Shown: piece by piece, positions 7,425 to 18,000 of the stretch
Numbering within the stretch: the stretch's first letter is position 1
Layout of the letters: each line of letters opens with the position of its first letter
From: Desulfocapsaceae bacterium
GTDB taxonomy: Bacteria > Desulfobacterota > Desulfobulbia > Desulfobulbales > Desulfocapsaceae
Assembly (NCBI GenBank): GCA_031292275.1
Contig: JARLHL010000101.1
Location: forward strand, 1 to 52,118
Reading direction: 5' to 3'
DNA length: 52,118 nucleotides
Program-made: the position numbers and the translations under genes
Notes under the pieces: model-generated
The model's input: only the letters and a program-made list of their open reading frames with translations
What the model was told of the DNA's origin: nothing
Database searches by the model: none

Positions 7425-9044
7425 CTAAAAACGGCCGTTGATGTCAACCTGGAGCATATCGACGGAGCAGGTAGGACCCGATATGACATTGGTGCTGTAC
7501 CAGCGCGCCCCCAGCCAGACGTTTTTTCCCAGACCGAGCTGACCGCCCAGAATCCAGCCTTTCGCATTGGTGCCGCCAAGATGGAAATCCGAGTCCGTAA
7601 AGGCGTCAAGCACCGCATCCGCCTCCAGGTATTTGTAGAATAGCGAAGACTGCCAGTCCCACAATTTCTGCATTGTCGGGTTGCCCACGATGGCCCCGAA
7701 CTGATAGCCGGTATCCTGCCTCGGGACGTTTTCGCCGGTCAGCGCATTGACCGTGGCGGTATCGAAGCCGACATTCTTGACGTAATCCCCCAGGAAGGAA
7801 ACCGTTACCGGGTCGAAATTGTGGATATCCGCCCTACCGGTAATATTCAGTTCGTGATAATCGGCGGCAAGACCGAACTTGGTCGGCCCGGAATTGTAGG
7901 CATTGATGTTAAAGACGGTATTGCCCTGCTGCTGATACAACGGGACAGTATAGTCATATGGCCCTACGTTGTTGATAACATAGGGGTTCTGTTTTCCCTG
8001 GGTATTTTGGAAATCATAATACGCGGTTGCAATCTTGAAGGAATTTTTCTGAGGCGTCGTGTACTGCACGCCCATTTGCCCGCCGAAGAACCATTTGTTC
8101 TCCGTGGCCAGCGAAATTTCCTGCAGGGGAAAGACGCCTGCATTGACAAACCCTTTCCAGCGGCTGTTAATGGGGACTTCCAGATTAGTCGCCACCCCTT
8201 CGAAATTCAGGTCCGGAGCCCATACGAGATCGGTGGAGAAGAAAGGATTCGGGATACGGCCGCCCCAGAGGTCAAGATTGCTGACCACGGCCGATGATTT
8301 CGAAAGCGGACTCCACTTCAGGTAGGCCAGATCGAAGAGCACGTTATCCTTGTTCATGTAATTGCCAAGCGTATCGTTAGTCGAAACAGGGGTGCCCGTA
8401 TTGCCTGTTGACAGGCGGACGCCTGCTTCAATCTGGTCGTCAACCTCTCCCGTGGCCGAAACGCGCATACGGTAGCGGAACTTGTTCTGGTCGACGGTCC
8501 GGTTCAACACCTGGGTCGGATTGGAAACGTTAACGGGCGACGAGTTATTCTGATCAAAGAAATCGCCCTCATAGCGAAGACGGATATCGCCGCCGAAACG
8601 GATGCGCTTCGACCAGTCAAGATCCGAAGAGGCGGCGTTTTCACGCTGGACCTCCATTGCAATCTCATCCTTCATCTCCTGTTTGACCTGGCGGCTCACC
8701 TCTTCCTTTATATCGTGGGAGACGGGACCGCTCGTGGCCGGTATATACTGCTGGCCCTTCGGCACCACAATTGTGATCGGCTTCGGCTGCGCCGGCGGTT
8801 GAGACTGAGCCTGGGCCAGGGCCTGTTCCTGCGCCTGCTGCACCAGTTGCGCTACTTCGTTTTTATGCCGCGCAAGGAGCTGGGCGGCTTCGTCGGCTGT
8901 GATGATATTTTTGGCCTTGAGCAGAGTGATAATCTCTTCGGTACTGTCTGCGTGGGCGGCTGAAGGATGCAGGCCTGCCGAAAGCATGCCGGCAAGGATC
9001 AGCAGGCTGATCCGCCCCTTTCCTCGTTTCTTCATCAGATTCAT
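7425..9044 (-). CDS. Putative outer-membrane porin with N-terminal coiled-coil segment
   Basis: 539 residues. The start at 9044 is set by AGGAG 7 nt before ATG; the earlier TTG would run through that site. A signal peptide (ISLLILAGMLSAGLHPSAAHA) is followed by a short helical region (STEEIITLLKAKNIITADEAAQLLA), a Gln/Ala-rich linker and a coil (EEVSRQVKQEMKDEIAMEVQREN). From about residue 145 to the end come alternating aromatic beta strands (RIRFGGDIRLRYEGDFF and similar), ending in VDINGRF with the terminal Phe typical of BAM-inserted barrels. This resembles the bacterial putative porin family with long N-terminal extensions. It follows tonB by 115 nt. It may be the channel served by the dedicated TonB complex, although it lacks the plug domain of TonB-dependent receptors. 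Confidence 0.82.
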   Translation of the reverse strand: MNLMKKRGKGRISLLILAGMLSAGLHPSAAHADSTEEIITLLKAKNIITADEAAQLLARHKNEVAQLVQQAQEQALAQAQSQPPAQPKPITIVVPKGQQYIPATSGPVSHDIKEEVSRQVKQEMKDEIAMEVQRENAASSDLDWSKRIRFGGDIRLRYEGDFFDQNNSSPVNVSNPTQVLNRTVDQNKFRYRMRVSATGEVDDQIEAGVRLSTGNTGTPVSTNDTLGNYMNKDNVLFDLAYLKWSPLSKSSAVVSNLDLWGGRIPNPFFSTDLVWAPDLNFEGVATNLEVPINSRWKGFVNAGVFPLQEISLATENKWFFGGQMGVQYTTPQKNSFKIATAYYDFQNTQGKQNPYVINNVGPYDYTVPLYQQQGNTVFNINAYNSGPTKFGLAADYHELNITGRADIHNFDPVTVSFLGDYVKNVGFDTATVNALTGENVPRQDTGYQFGAIVGNPTMQKLWDWQSSLFYKYLEADAVLDAFTDSDFHLGGTNAKGWILGGQLGLGKNVWLGARWYSTNVISGPTCSVDMLQVDINGRF

Positions 9045-9159
9045 CAGATAACTCCTAAAAATTGGCAACGCTTCAGGGGCTCCACACGGAATACCGCCGT
9101 AAAGTTGCAGTCTGGGGTTTTAGTAAAATTCTCTCAAAGCGACGCCGAAGGGCCCCGAA

Positions 9160-9855
9160 TCATCCCTGAAGAGAAACGGCAAATCGCATCACCTTCGGCA
9201 TTCCCGGCGGCGGAGCCTCGAAACCATGGGCTTCATCCAGGGCCTTCCTGACCGCCCCGTCGATCTTTTCACTGCCGGAGGATTTAATAATCGAATATTT
9301 CGTTACCTTGCCGTATACGTCCACCATCACTTCAAAGGTGACTTTTTCCCATTTTCCCGGCGGAATGCCGCCTTCCTTCTGGATGATATCATTGGCGGTC
9401 TTCTGCAGATCCCTGCTGACGACGCCTGCATACCAGCCATACAGCGACCCTGCATTTTTTCCTCCCGTTCCGCCGATAAGGTTGCTGCCGCCCCTTTTGG
9501 CCTGTAGGCCGAAGGCGTCGCTTCCAAGTCCCGCATTCGTATCAAGCCCAAGGTTCTGGGGAGGCCGCTCCGGAGTCGCCTCCTCGGGCTTCTCGGCCGG
9601 CATATCTTTGGGCGTATCTATCTTCTCCTCCTGCTTGATCGGCTCGGGAGGCTTTTCGACGACCTTGGGAGGCGGGGGCGGCGGAGTGACCAGAGTCACC
9701 ACCTGCATCTGCTGCTTGGGTCCGCCGCTGTCGTTATGCAACAGGAAATTGACGGCAAAGACCAGACCGACAACCATTGCAACCGCCACGCCGCCGACAA
9801 CCAGATAGATGCGGTTCGGCTTCTTTTTTTTGGGAGCCATTCGGATTTTCTGCAT
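9160..9855 (-). CDS. tonB: TonB-family energy transducer
   Basis: 231 residues: a cytoplasmic Lys-rich head, one membrane helix (about 17-39), a periplasmic proline/glutamate-rich spacer (TPPPPPPKVVEKPPEPIKQEEK onward), a Gly-rich stretch, then a C-terminal TonB/TolA-like domain (YGKVTKYSIIKSSGSEKIDGAVRKALDEA with APPPGMPK). The gene follows exbD by 11 nt and exbB before that, so it completes an energy-transducing complex. TonB proteins carry proton-motive force from ExbB/ExbD to outer-membrane partners. The operon suggests a dedicated partner (TpsB or the porin), but no TonB box could be identified with confidence in either. Alternative internal start: ATG six codons later. Confidence 0.85.
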   Translation of the reverse strand: MQKIRMAPKKKKPNRIYLVVGGVAVAMVVGLVFAVNFLLHNDSGGPKQQMQVVTLVTPPPPPPKVVEKPPEPIKQEEKIDTPKDMPAEKPEEATPERPPQNLGLDTNAGLGSDAFGLQAKRGGSNLIGGTGGKNAGSLYGWYAGVVSRDLQKTANDIIQKEGGIPPGKWEKVTFEVMVDVYGKVTKYSIIKSSGSEKIDGAVRKALDEAHGFEAPPPGMPKVMRFAVSLQG

Positions 9856-9866
9856 GGGGCGAGCGC

Positions 9867-10277
9867 CTACTTGACAAGACGGCTGGTGACCAGGCCGAGC
9901 TGGTGAATCTCAAGACGCTGCAGGAGATCCAGGACCAGCATAACAGACTGGTACTGCACAGCGGCGTCTCCTTTGACGATGACCGGCAGGTCGGGATCAG
10001 CGGCCTTATACTGGCGCAGTGAGCTTTCCAGTTGTTCCATGGTGACCGGATAGGCATCGAGATAGAAGGACCCGTCGGCCATGATGCTGATGGCTTTAGT
10101 ATGGGATTTTGCAAGACTCGGCGTGTTGCTTGCCTTGGGCAGATTCACCTTTATCCCCTGCACGGATGCTGTAATGGCAACCACGAACACGACCAGCAGC
10201 ACCCAGGCCAGATCAAGCATGGAGGTGATGTTGATTTCGTCATAGGCCGCATGGTCGGTATAGATCGATCGTCTCAT
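9867..10277 (-). CDS. exbD: ExbD/TolR-family biopolymer transport protein
   Basis: 136 residues with the ExbD plan: a short N-terminal cytoplasmic part (HAAYDEINITSMLD), one membrane helix carrying the conserved proton-path aspartate (Asp22 in SMLDLAWVLLVVFVV), and a periplasmic domain (GIKVNLPKAS..., then DPDLPVIVKGDAAVQYQSVMLVLDLLQ). The family norm of about 135-145 residues is met. Its ATG overlaps the stop of the ExbB-like gene by 4 nt, so the two are translationally coupled, as expected for subunits of one motor. Confidence 0.93.
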   Translation of the reverse strand: MRRSIYTDHAAYDEINITSMLDLAWVLLVVFVVAITASVQGIKVNLPKASNTPSLAKSHTKAISIMADGSFYLDAYPVTMEQLESSLRQYKAADPDLPVIVKGDAAVQYQSVMLVLDLLQRLEIHQLGLVTSRLVK

Positions 10278-12085
10278 TTTTCCTCTCCGTGATCTCTGTC
10301 GACAAGCATGATGAATTCATCAATGAAGATACCCATGTCGGCGGTCTGGTCCTTCATCTTGCCGCTCAGGTAGTTGTAGCCGAACAGCGAGGGGATGGCG
10401 ACAAGCAGGCCGCAGACCGTGGCGGCAAGGGCGGAGGCCACGCCGGGGGCAATGGCCATGATATTGGCATCCCCGGCCTGGGCCATACCGGCGAAGGTAT
10501 TCATAACCCCCCAGACCGTGCCCAGCAGGCCGAGAAACGGACCGCCCGAAATGGCCAGGGGCAGGATCATCATCCAGTTATTGAAGCGTTTGGTCTCCTG
10601 GATGTAGCTTCTTTCCAGGGAGGCCTTGAAGAAGTCAATCTCTTTTACGGTCAGCAACGGATGGACCGCATTGCCCTTATTCTGAAACATCGCGGTAATC
10701 GTTTCATGGCCGAACTGGTAGATGCGGTACAGAGGCGAGTTGTCAAAATTATCAAGCTCGACATCGTGGGCAACGGGGCTCTCAAGTTGGGTGAAAGTCT
10801 CCCAGAAAGCCTTGTTGCTCTTGCCGGTTAAATAAAAGAAGATGGTCTTGCTGACCAGAACAAGCATCGCGCACGACCCCAGAAACACCAGGATGCAGAT
10901 AACCGCCCAACCATCGAAGGTGATGTTTGCGGCGATGGTCTTCATATAGACGGCAGGGTTGAGACCGCCTCCTCCCCCGCTCACCTCCGGGCCGTAGCCC
11001 ACCAGCTTGCCCTGCATGCCCTGAGAGGCGAAAAGCGTCTTGATCCAGGCGGCTGAGCGCACCTGTCCGCTGATTTCAATCTCGTCGAGGTCTGCGGCCA
11101 GCTGATGGCCTTCACCTTGCGGCGCGCCGAAGACCAGATCGGCGGTCAGCATGGGGATCTTGTCCGGCAGCGGAGCGCCTGCAACCTCCTGGCCGTCGAT
11201 AAACAGGCTGAGTTTTCCTCCGGGCCGGGCAGTCACCGCCAGGTGATGCCACTCGTTCTGGCTGAGTCCGGCACTGCTTTCGGCCTGGACGGCAGTGCCG
11301 CCGTTTGCGATGCGGGTGTAGACTTTCGGGCCGTCAACACCTACGATGATTCCTTTCCCTTGATCCATCTGGGAAAAAAGGTATCCGTCGGCAACCTGAT
11401 GGTTGATCTTAATCCAGGCGGATAGGGTGAATCCTTCGGCAAAACTCAGACTGGGGGAAGAGGGGACGGTGATGCCGTCCTTGCCGCCGATAAGCGATAT
11501 TCCGCTGCCGACAACGGACGGCAGGGCCTGTCCCCCGGAAAAATGCGAGGCGTTGTTTTTATTAACCGTCACATCCTGGGGAGGCCCCTGGGTCTCGCTG
11601 AGGTGATAGACAAGGGCCTGGCCATTGGAAAACACCCCGATCTTGTCCTGACTGTCCACAGCCTTGTCATTGCCATAATAGACAAGGATATGGTTGTCCT
11701 GAGAATTTGCCTTTAGTTCAGGGACCTTGACCCAGATGAGAGCTATCTCGTTAATGGTATCGAAGGTATCGATCTCATACTTCAGCATGGTTTTATCGTC
11801 CGAGGCCACAAAACGGATGTCGCCGCCGTCGGGTTTGGCTTTTTTAAAATCAAAGTTGCCGGGATGCAGCCGGATCAGTATGGGGACGTTGGCCACCGCC
11901 TCCTGGATGTCTCCGTTTTGTGCCGTGGTGTCGAAGTCGATGCTGCGGCGCAACTTCCAGTTGTCATCCCACCAGGCACTCGCTGTCGTCGCATACAAAA
12001 AGAGGGCACAGAATACTGTAACGCCAAGCCCCAGAAACGATCGGTCATGCAATCTATTTTGTTTGAAAAACTTAAATACTTTCAT
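10274..12085 (-). CDS. exbB: ExbB/TolQ proton-channel protein fused to DUF2341 and concanavalin-like domains
   Basis: 603 residues, far above the 210-250 of ordinary ExbB. After a signal-like N-terminus (VTVFCALFLYATTASA) comes a DUF2341 domain (about 40-150; WKLRRSIDFD, VPILIRLHPGNFDF, DNHILVYYGN), then a LamG/concanavalin-like jelly roll (about 185-365; ISLIGGKDGITVPSSPSLSFAEGFTLSAWIKI), a Gly-rich hinge, and a C-terminal MotA/TolQ/ExbB channel (about 395-600) with three hydrophobic helices and the typical GPFLGLLGTVWGVMNTF motif. The extra domains should lie in the periplasm and could bind glycan or peptidoglycan. ATG at 12085 overlaps the 3' end of tpsA by 14 nt. This domain order is known in a few delta-proteobacterial-type genomes; its role is not established. 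Confidence 0.9.
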   Translation of the reverse strand: MKVFKFFKQNRLHDRSFLGLGVTVFCALFLYATTASAWWDDNWKLRRSIDFDTTAQNGDIQEAVANVPILIRLHPGNFDFKKAKPDGGDIRFVASDDKTMLKYEIDTFDTINEIALIWVKVPELKANSQDNHILVYYGNDKAVDSQDKIGVFSNGQALVYHLSETQGPPQDVTVNKNNASHFSGGQALPSVVGSGISLIGGKDGITVPSSPSLSFAEGFTLSAWIKINHQVADGYLFSQMDQGKGIIVGVDGPKVYTRIANGGTAVQAESSAGLSQNEWHHLAVTARPGGKLSLFIDGQEVAGAPLPDKIPMLTADLVFGAPQGEGHQLAADLDEIEISGQVRSAAWIKTLFASQGMQGKLVGYGPEVSGGGGGLNPAVYMKTIAANITFDGWAVICILVFLGSCAMLVLVSKTIFFYLTGKSNKAFWETFTQLESPVAHDVELDNFDNSPLYRIYQFGHETITAMFQNKGNAVHPLLTVKEIDFFKASLERSYIQETKRFNNWMMILPLAISGGPFLGLLGTVWGVMNTFAGMAQAGDANIMAIAPGVASALAATVCGLLVAIPSLFGYNYLSGKMKDQTADMGIFIDEFIMLVDRDHGEEK

Positions 12086-15000
12086 CAACGCTACCCCTTG
12101 AATCTGAATTATTTTGTTCTGGTTTTTGGATTACATCGTCACTGAAGCCCTCAAGCTTGAAGACAAGCATTTTTACGTTGAGGCTCTCGGCCATTTTGTT
12201 CACCGATTCCGCTATCGACTTATCGTTTGCAAGGACCTGCTGCTCCATGGATTGCGATGTCGACTGCGATCCGGATACCGTGCTGGCGCCGGTCAGGGCG
12301 CCGAGACTCGGCCCGGCCTGCGAGGCCACCGGCACACCCACCCCAGTGTCCGAGAAGTTGATATTTTGCGCGTTCAGGATCTTGGTGGCGGCCAAGATTA
12401 CATTGCTGGCGGATATTCCGGCCTCGCCGGCGTCGATGACCCCCTCCCAGGCAATAAGCGAGATCATCCCCTGATCGGGAGCCGTTAAGGGGCCGGGCCC
12501 GTCGGGATCGGCGGTCAGGGTCCGGATGCCGCTTCCGGGCGCCGGGGCGCTGTAGCTGGCGACCAGCTTGCCGCCGACATCGAGATAACCTGAGGCCATG
12601 GGACTGACAGAGGTCTTCGAACCGCGTCCGGCCTCGATATTGCCGTGGTCGCTCAGCATGAAGATATCGCCGCCGAAGTAGGTGACGACCCGGGATTCGT
12701 TGACGTTGATGTCGCTTTCGGCAAAGATATCGATATTTCCGCCTCCCTCCGTCAAAATGCCCTTCGAGGTGTCCTTATTGGCGTTGATGATCGAGGTTCC
12801 GACATCGATCTTGCCTGCGGCCAGGATGTACAGATCATCCTTGCCGGACGTCGTCTTGATGGTAGACTGGGTCATGGAGATATTGCCGCTGCCGGTCTTT
12901 TTCCCGCCAAGCAGGGGGGCGATGAGCGTATCGAGCATTTGCTTCTTCAGGCGGGCCGCCGAGTTTTCGTCTTCCGTTTTTCCTGTGGCCATGAGCGTGC
13001 TGAATTCTTTGCCATAGCTGGTTAAGGCGCTGAAAAATCCTGCCAGCTGTTCCTTGCTGGTTTCAAGTTCATAGCCGGAGATGACCGCAATATCGGCCCC
13101 CTTGTAGCGATCATAGCTATCCACGTCACTGCTCGTGAACAGGGCGCTGTTGGTGCTGCCTCCACCGATATTGCTGCCGGTCGACTGGATACCGCTGGTA
13201 GTGCCGAGATCGATGGAGTCGCCGGCCTGCACAATAAGGAAACCGCGACCGGCCTGATTGATACCCAAAGAGCTTTCGGAAATATTCTTGCCGCCTGAGG
13301 GCAGTTGGCTCAGATCCCGGCCCGCGCTGATCAGGGAGACATCCCCCTCATTGGTATTCTGGCCCCAGTATTCAATCTCGCGGATATCGCGTCCAGCGGA
13401 GATATCGGCCAGTTTCGGAACCAAAAGAGCAATGTCTTCGATATCGCGGCCCGCCGCGACCACAACGGGAGTGGTGTCGCCGGCATGAAGCGGAGTGCCG
13501 GCGGTGGTGCCGGATTGCAGAAGAGTTTGTTTGCCGGAGTAGTTTGTCCCCTGATTGCCGTATACCGCAGACGGATCGGCGGCTGACATAATGATTGGGG
13601 AAATATCGTACGAACCAGCCGCAAGCCCTGCCGTAACCATGCCGCTGATATCGCGGCCGGCGATCAGGTTGAGCTGCCCAGCGGGTGAGGGAGTCATGAT
13701 CAGAAGTCTTTTGCCCGTGGTGAAAAGGATATCCTGGGCCGCGGTTATATCGAGGGACGATGGCAAGAGTCGATAACGAAATGAGGAATCATCCGTGACG
13801 AAACTGTCATTGCCGCTGATCAGCACATCGCCCAGGGCGGCATGTATGTCGACCGTGGAGTCTTCATTGTAGTTCAGCAGCCAGGTTTTCTGCATAGTAG
13901 TGAGGGCCGGATTGCAGATGGTTCCCAGAGAGACATTGCCCAGGGCCTGAATTGTGAGATTGCCGGCACCCAGCTCTATAAGAGTTTGATTCCCTGACGA
14001 CGAGCTTACAGGCCTGCCGAAATCCGCCAGGGAGGTAAGGCGGATATTACCATCTGCAGCCAGAAAGCGTCCGGAGATCGGGCCGTTGGTATAGACGGTG
14101 AGATCCCCGCTGCCAAAAGCCCCGATCTGGCCTTTGACAGCCGCGGCCTTCATAGCAATACTGCCGCCTGCCATGGTGGCGATATCATGGGTGGCCTGGC
14201 CGGTCACGGCACCGTTCATAACACCCTGCACGCCATAGTTGGCGCCATATTCCGGGACTGTCCTGAGGCCAAGATAGCTCGCAGTCAACTTGTCGTTATA
14301 GGTATAATCCCAGCCCGAACCGTCGGACTGTTGGAGCGCATTACCGGTGATATTCCCGCCAGCCGCCAGGCTGATACTGCCGCCATCCCGATACTCCCAA
14401 TACCGTTCCAGCGCATAGGTGCTGAGGTTGGAACCATATTGCGTATTAAGAAGGGGAACGAATTCCGGAAGTTCCTCGACAGTCGGAGCCCGGCCCGTGG
14501 TGCGGATGGCCCCGTACCAATTTTTACGGGAGGTATCCGTATAGGCATTTATATTGATATTGTTCCGCACCTGAAGGCTGATGTCGGAGACGGCCGTCTG
14601 GATAATTCCGCCCTGCAGGTCAAGGTCGCCGCCCACAGAACCATGGATGGCGCCGTCAAAGGAGGCGAGATTGTATCGGTTCGTACCGGGCATGTAGTTC
14701 AAGGGACTGGCATTCGGCGAGAGTGCGAAGATGGTGACGTTGTTGCCGGCTGCAAAGGTGATGTTGCCACTCTCCGTATAGATCAGATTGCCGCTGCCGT
14801 TCTTGCCGACGGTAAAATTACCGACACCGGCCTGGACTGCAGTCAGACTCGAACTTCCCATATCCGCGCCGGCGATAAAATTGAAATCCCATGAATTGCG
14901 ATTTCCATTTACTGGCGGGATATATTGGTTTTCATAGGTGAGCGGATTCATGACAAGGGACGATTGCGGCGCATCGATAATGTCGGTGGCAACATTCAAA

Positions 15001-18000
15001 TCTCCCGCCGCCCTGAAGGTAAGGATGCCGGGCGTGCCGTTCGGCATTCCGGCGGTGAAGGAGTCAAGGGTATTCAGACCGGAAGTAAGCGTCATACTGC
15101 CATTGCTGCTCCGTACCTCGATTTCGGGGATGAATGTAATGGAGGGGTATTTCAACAAGGCCTGCGTCATGGCCGTCCAGTCATTGCTGATGTCGCTTAT
15201 ATACTGGCTGATATTCGCTGCGGTAACAGTGGAGTTCTGGTAGACGCGGAAGGCGTCGACGCTGGTCTGGGAGGCCCCGTTAATCTGTCCATCGAGGCGC
15301 ATTGCATTACTGGCAATGACATTGCGCGAGGCGCGGAAGGTGACCGTCCCCCCGCCGCCCGCACCGGTAACATCGATAAGCGAAGCGCCTGCGCCTGAAG
15401 TCAGGGTCTTCACCGCGCCGTTTTCGCTGCCCAGAAAGACGCTTCCTCCCGTGGCTGTGCTTCCGTAGCCCTTGGCAAGGATCCGGCCCGAGGTCTCCAG
15501 AGTGAGGTCGCCTGCCGCGGAGATTTCCACCGTGCCGCCCTTATTCTGAGCTGAAGCATCGATTGTGCCGAAGATATCGACGGTCCCTTGATCGGCAGAC
15601 AGGATGAACGTGTTGGTCTTCACCGTGTCCGTGCTGCCGATCGTGATATTGCCATTGCGGGCACGCAGGTTGACCAGATCGCCAAAGCCGCCGGCGGCGA
15701 TCGTGCCGGAAAGGGCTCCGAAATTGGCAATGGCATTGGTGTCGATGGTAATCTGGGCGCCCTGCACCGTCCCGTTTAGGGCCACTCCGTTCTGGGGAGC
15801 AGACAGGGTGATTGCACCTCCTGTCTGGCCGACCGGCGCCGATGTATCGATAAGAGTGGAAGCGTCTATACTGACCACACCCGTGCCGGACTGCATGTTG
15901 ACCTGGCCGCCGTCAAGGGAGATGACGTTGTCATAGAGGACTCCGCCGACAGTCACGGGAAAATTGAGATTTCCCCCCGACGCCAGTATGCTGGACCCTT
16001 TGACAACGATATCCTGTTTGGCCTGAAAATTCATAAGACCGCCCGGTATATCGAAGAGAGCGTTATTGAGATATATATTCGCACCGCTAACGGTCAGATT
16101 GCCCGGGACGGCCATGGCGGCGCCCCCGGCCTGGCCATTGCCTGCCATGAAGACATTGCCGCTGCCTCCGTTTATCTGGAAGCTGCTTAAGGTGTAGGAA
16201 GATGATCCGCTGCCGTTATTGCTGGGGGTGGCCTGCAAGTCCGCAATATAGCGGGCGGCGCTGAAGGAAAGCGACCCGCCGGCGTTGAGGCTGGCAGATA
16301 AAGTTCCCGTGCCGTTGAAGACCGTATCGCCGCTGCTGGCAACATTCACTGCTTTAAAGCTATCGAAAATCAGATTTCCCGGCCCAAAGGAAACGGTTGC
16401 CGCCGCCAGGTTGATGGTATTGCCGTTGAACGAACTGGCTCCGCCGGATACGGCATTGCTGTTCAGCAGACTGAGCGTTCCGCCAGCGCTGATATTTACG
16501 GTCGACAGACTGTTGTCGACGGTGATGCGGGCGCCGTCCATGGTGAGATCGCCCTTGGCCGCAAGATTGACATTGCCGAGGAAGATCATGTCGCTTGCGC
16601 TTTTCAGCCAGACCGTATCAATGGACTTGAAGGCGTCCAGCATGGCCGAGGAGAGATAAAAACCGGTGTTGTTGCGGACACCTGTGTAGGAGACAGGCTC
16701 GAAGTAGAAAACACCGCTGTTGGCCTGAAATGCACCATGATCGACCTGGATATTTCCGGTAAATGTATTGGCGGAAAGATTGTTGATATTGAAATTCAGG
16801 GCATCCGAGGCATGCAGAAGTGTGTTGCCCGCCCCATAGAGGGCATTGGCATTCAGCGACAAGGTTCCCGGCAGGCCGGAGGCGTCGCCCTTTGCATAAA
16901 TCTGAACCCCCGGTTGCAGGGTAATGGAATTGGTTGCCGTCACGTCCACCTGCGGAACACCTCCGATAATGCTTCCTGCCATGAAGGTGACGGTATTCGT
17001 TTTGGCATCGCCGATCTGCACTGACCGCAGGCCGCTGTTGTCGATTGCCGTGGTGTCAATCGTCAGTGCGCCGGTCATCTGAGCCGGAAGCGCCGTATTA
17101 AACGACAGATTGCGCAACCAGTCGGCATCGAGCTGCGAAGAAGCGGTTGAAAGGCTGATATTCTGCCCGCTCAAGGCCAGCGTTCCGCCGCTGTAGCCGG
17201 CCAAGGCATCGGCAAGCAGCGGACCTGCAAGCAGGGTCGTGCTTCCGCTTACCTTCACCTGGCCGGCATCGCCGGCGATGTACTGCATTGTGTTAAAATT
17301 TCCTTCAGTCAGGACATCGCTGGCCTTGCGGATGATAAATCCTGAACGGAGCGGAGAAACCGCTCCGATGGACCTATCGCTTAGAGAGCCTGCTATCATG
17401 GTATAACCGGCCGACGTGACAAGCTGTTGGCCGGGCTGCATGGCCTGGCCGCTGTTTTCGATGATCATGGCGCCGGGCAGGAAGGCGAACTGGGCGGGCA
17501 GCAGCGAATAATAGCCCGGCTTCAGGCCCGCCGTCCCGTCAAGGTAGACTGTCGGTCCGGGGAGGACGACGGAGTTGTCGGGCAGGATGACATAGCGGTT
17601 TGCCTTTCCCAGGGGATTGACGGTGCCGTCGTAGCCGGGGAGAAATTGGTAGGCGAAGATGGAGCCGCCGCCGCCGACGTCGATCTTCGCGTCCGACGAC
17701 TGAGTAATGACGTTCGCGGAGACCGTTACCGACTTGTCAGGGGAGGCGGTCACGGATAATGAAGGCGTATAGTCGTTGTTATTGTTTTTATCAGATACGG
17801 TCCAAACCCCGTTGTCCAGCATGCCATAGAGGGTCATACCCTGACCGCGTGTGGAGAGAATGCTGCCTTCGCCCAGGCTTATGCGGTTCTGGGCTGTCAG
17901 GCTAATCGTGCCCATGGGGGCGGCAAGCACCCCGTTATCTTCGATGTCTCCGGCCTGAATGCTCAGGCTGCCGCCGGCGGAATAGATGGTCTGCGGCAGG

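Noticed and set aside
14187-14894. Long plus-strand open frame (235 codons) inside tpsA, and others such as 19062-19850 and 10289-10831
   Set aside because: They are antisense to GC-rich repeat-coding DNA, have no ribosome-binding site or known domain, and their low-complexity composition mirrors the sense-strand repeats.
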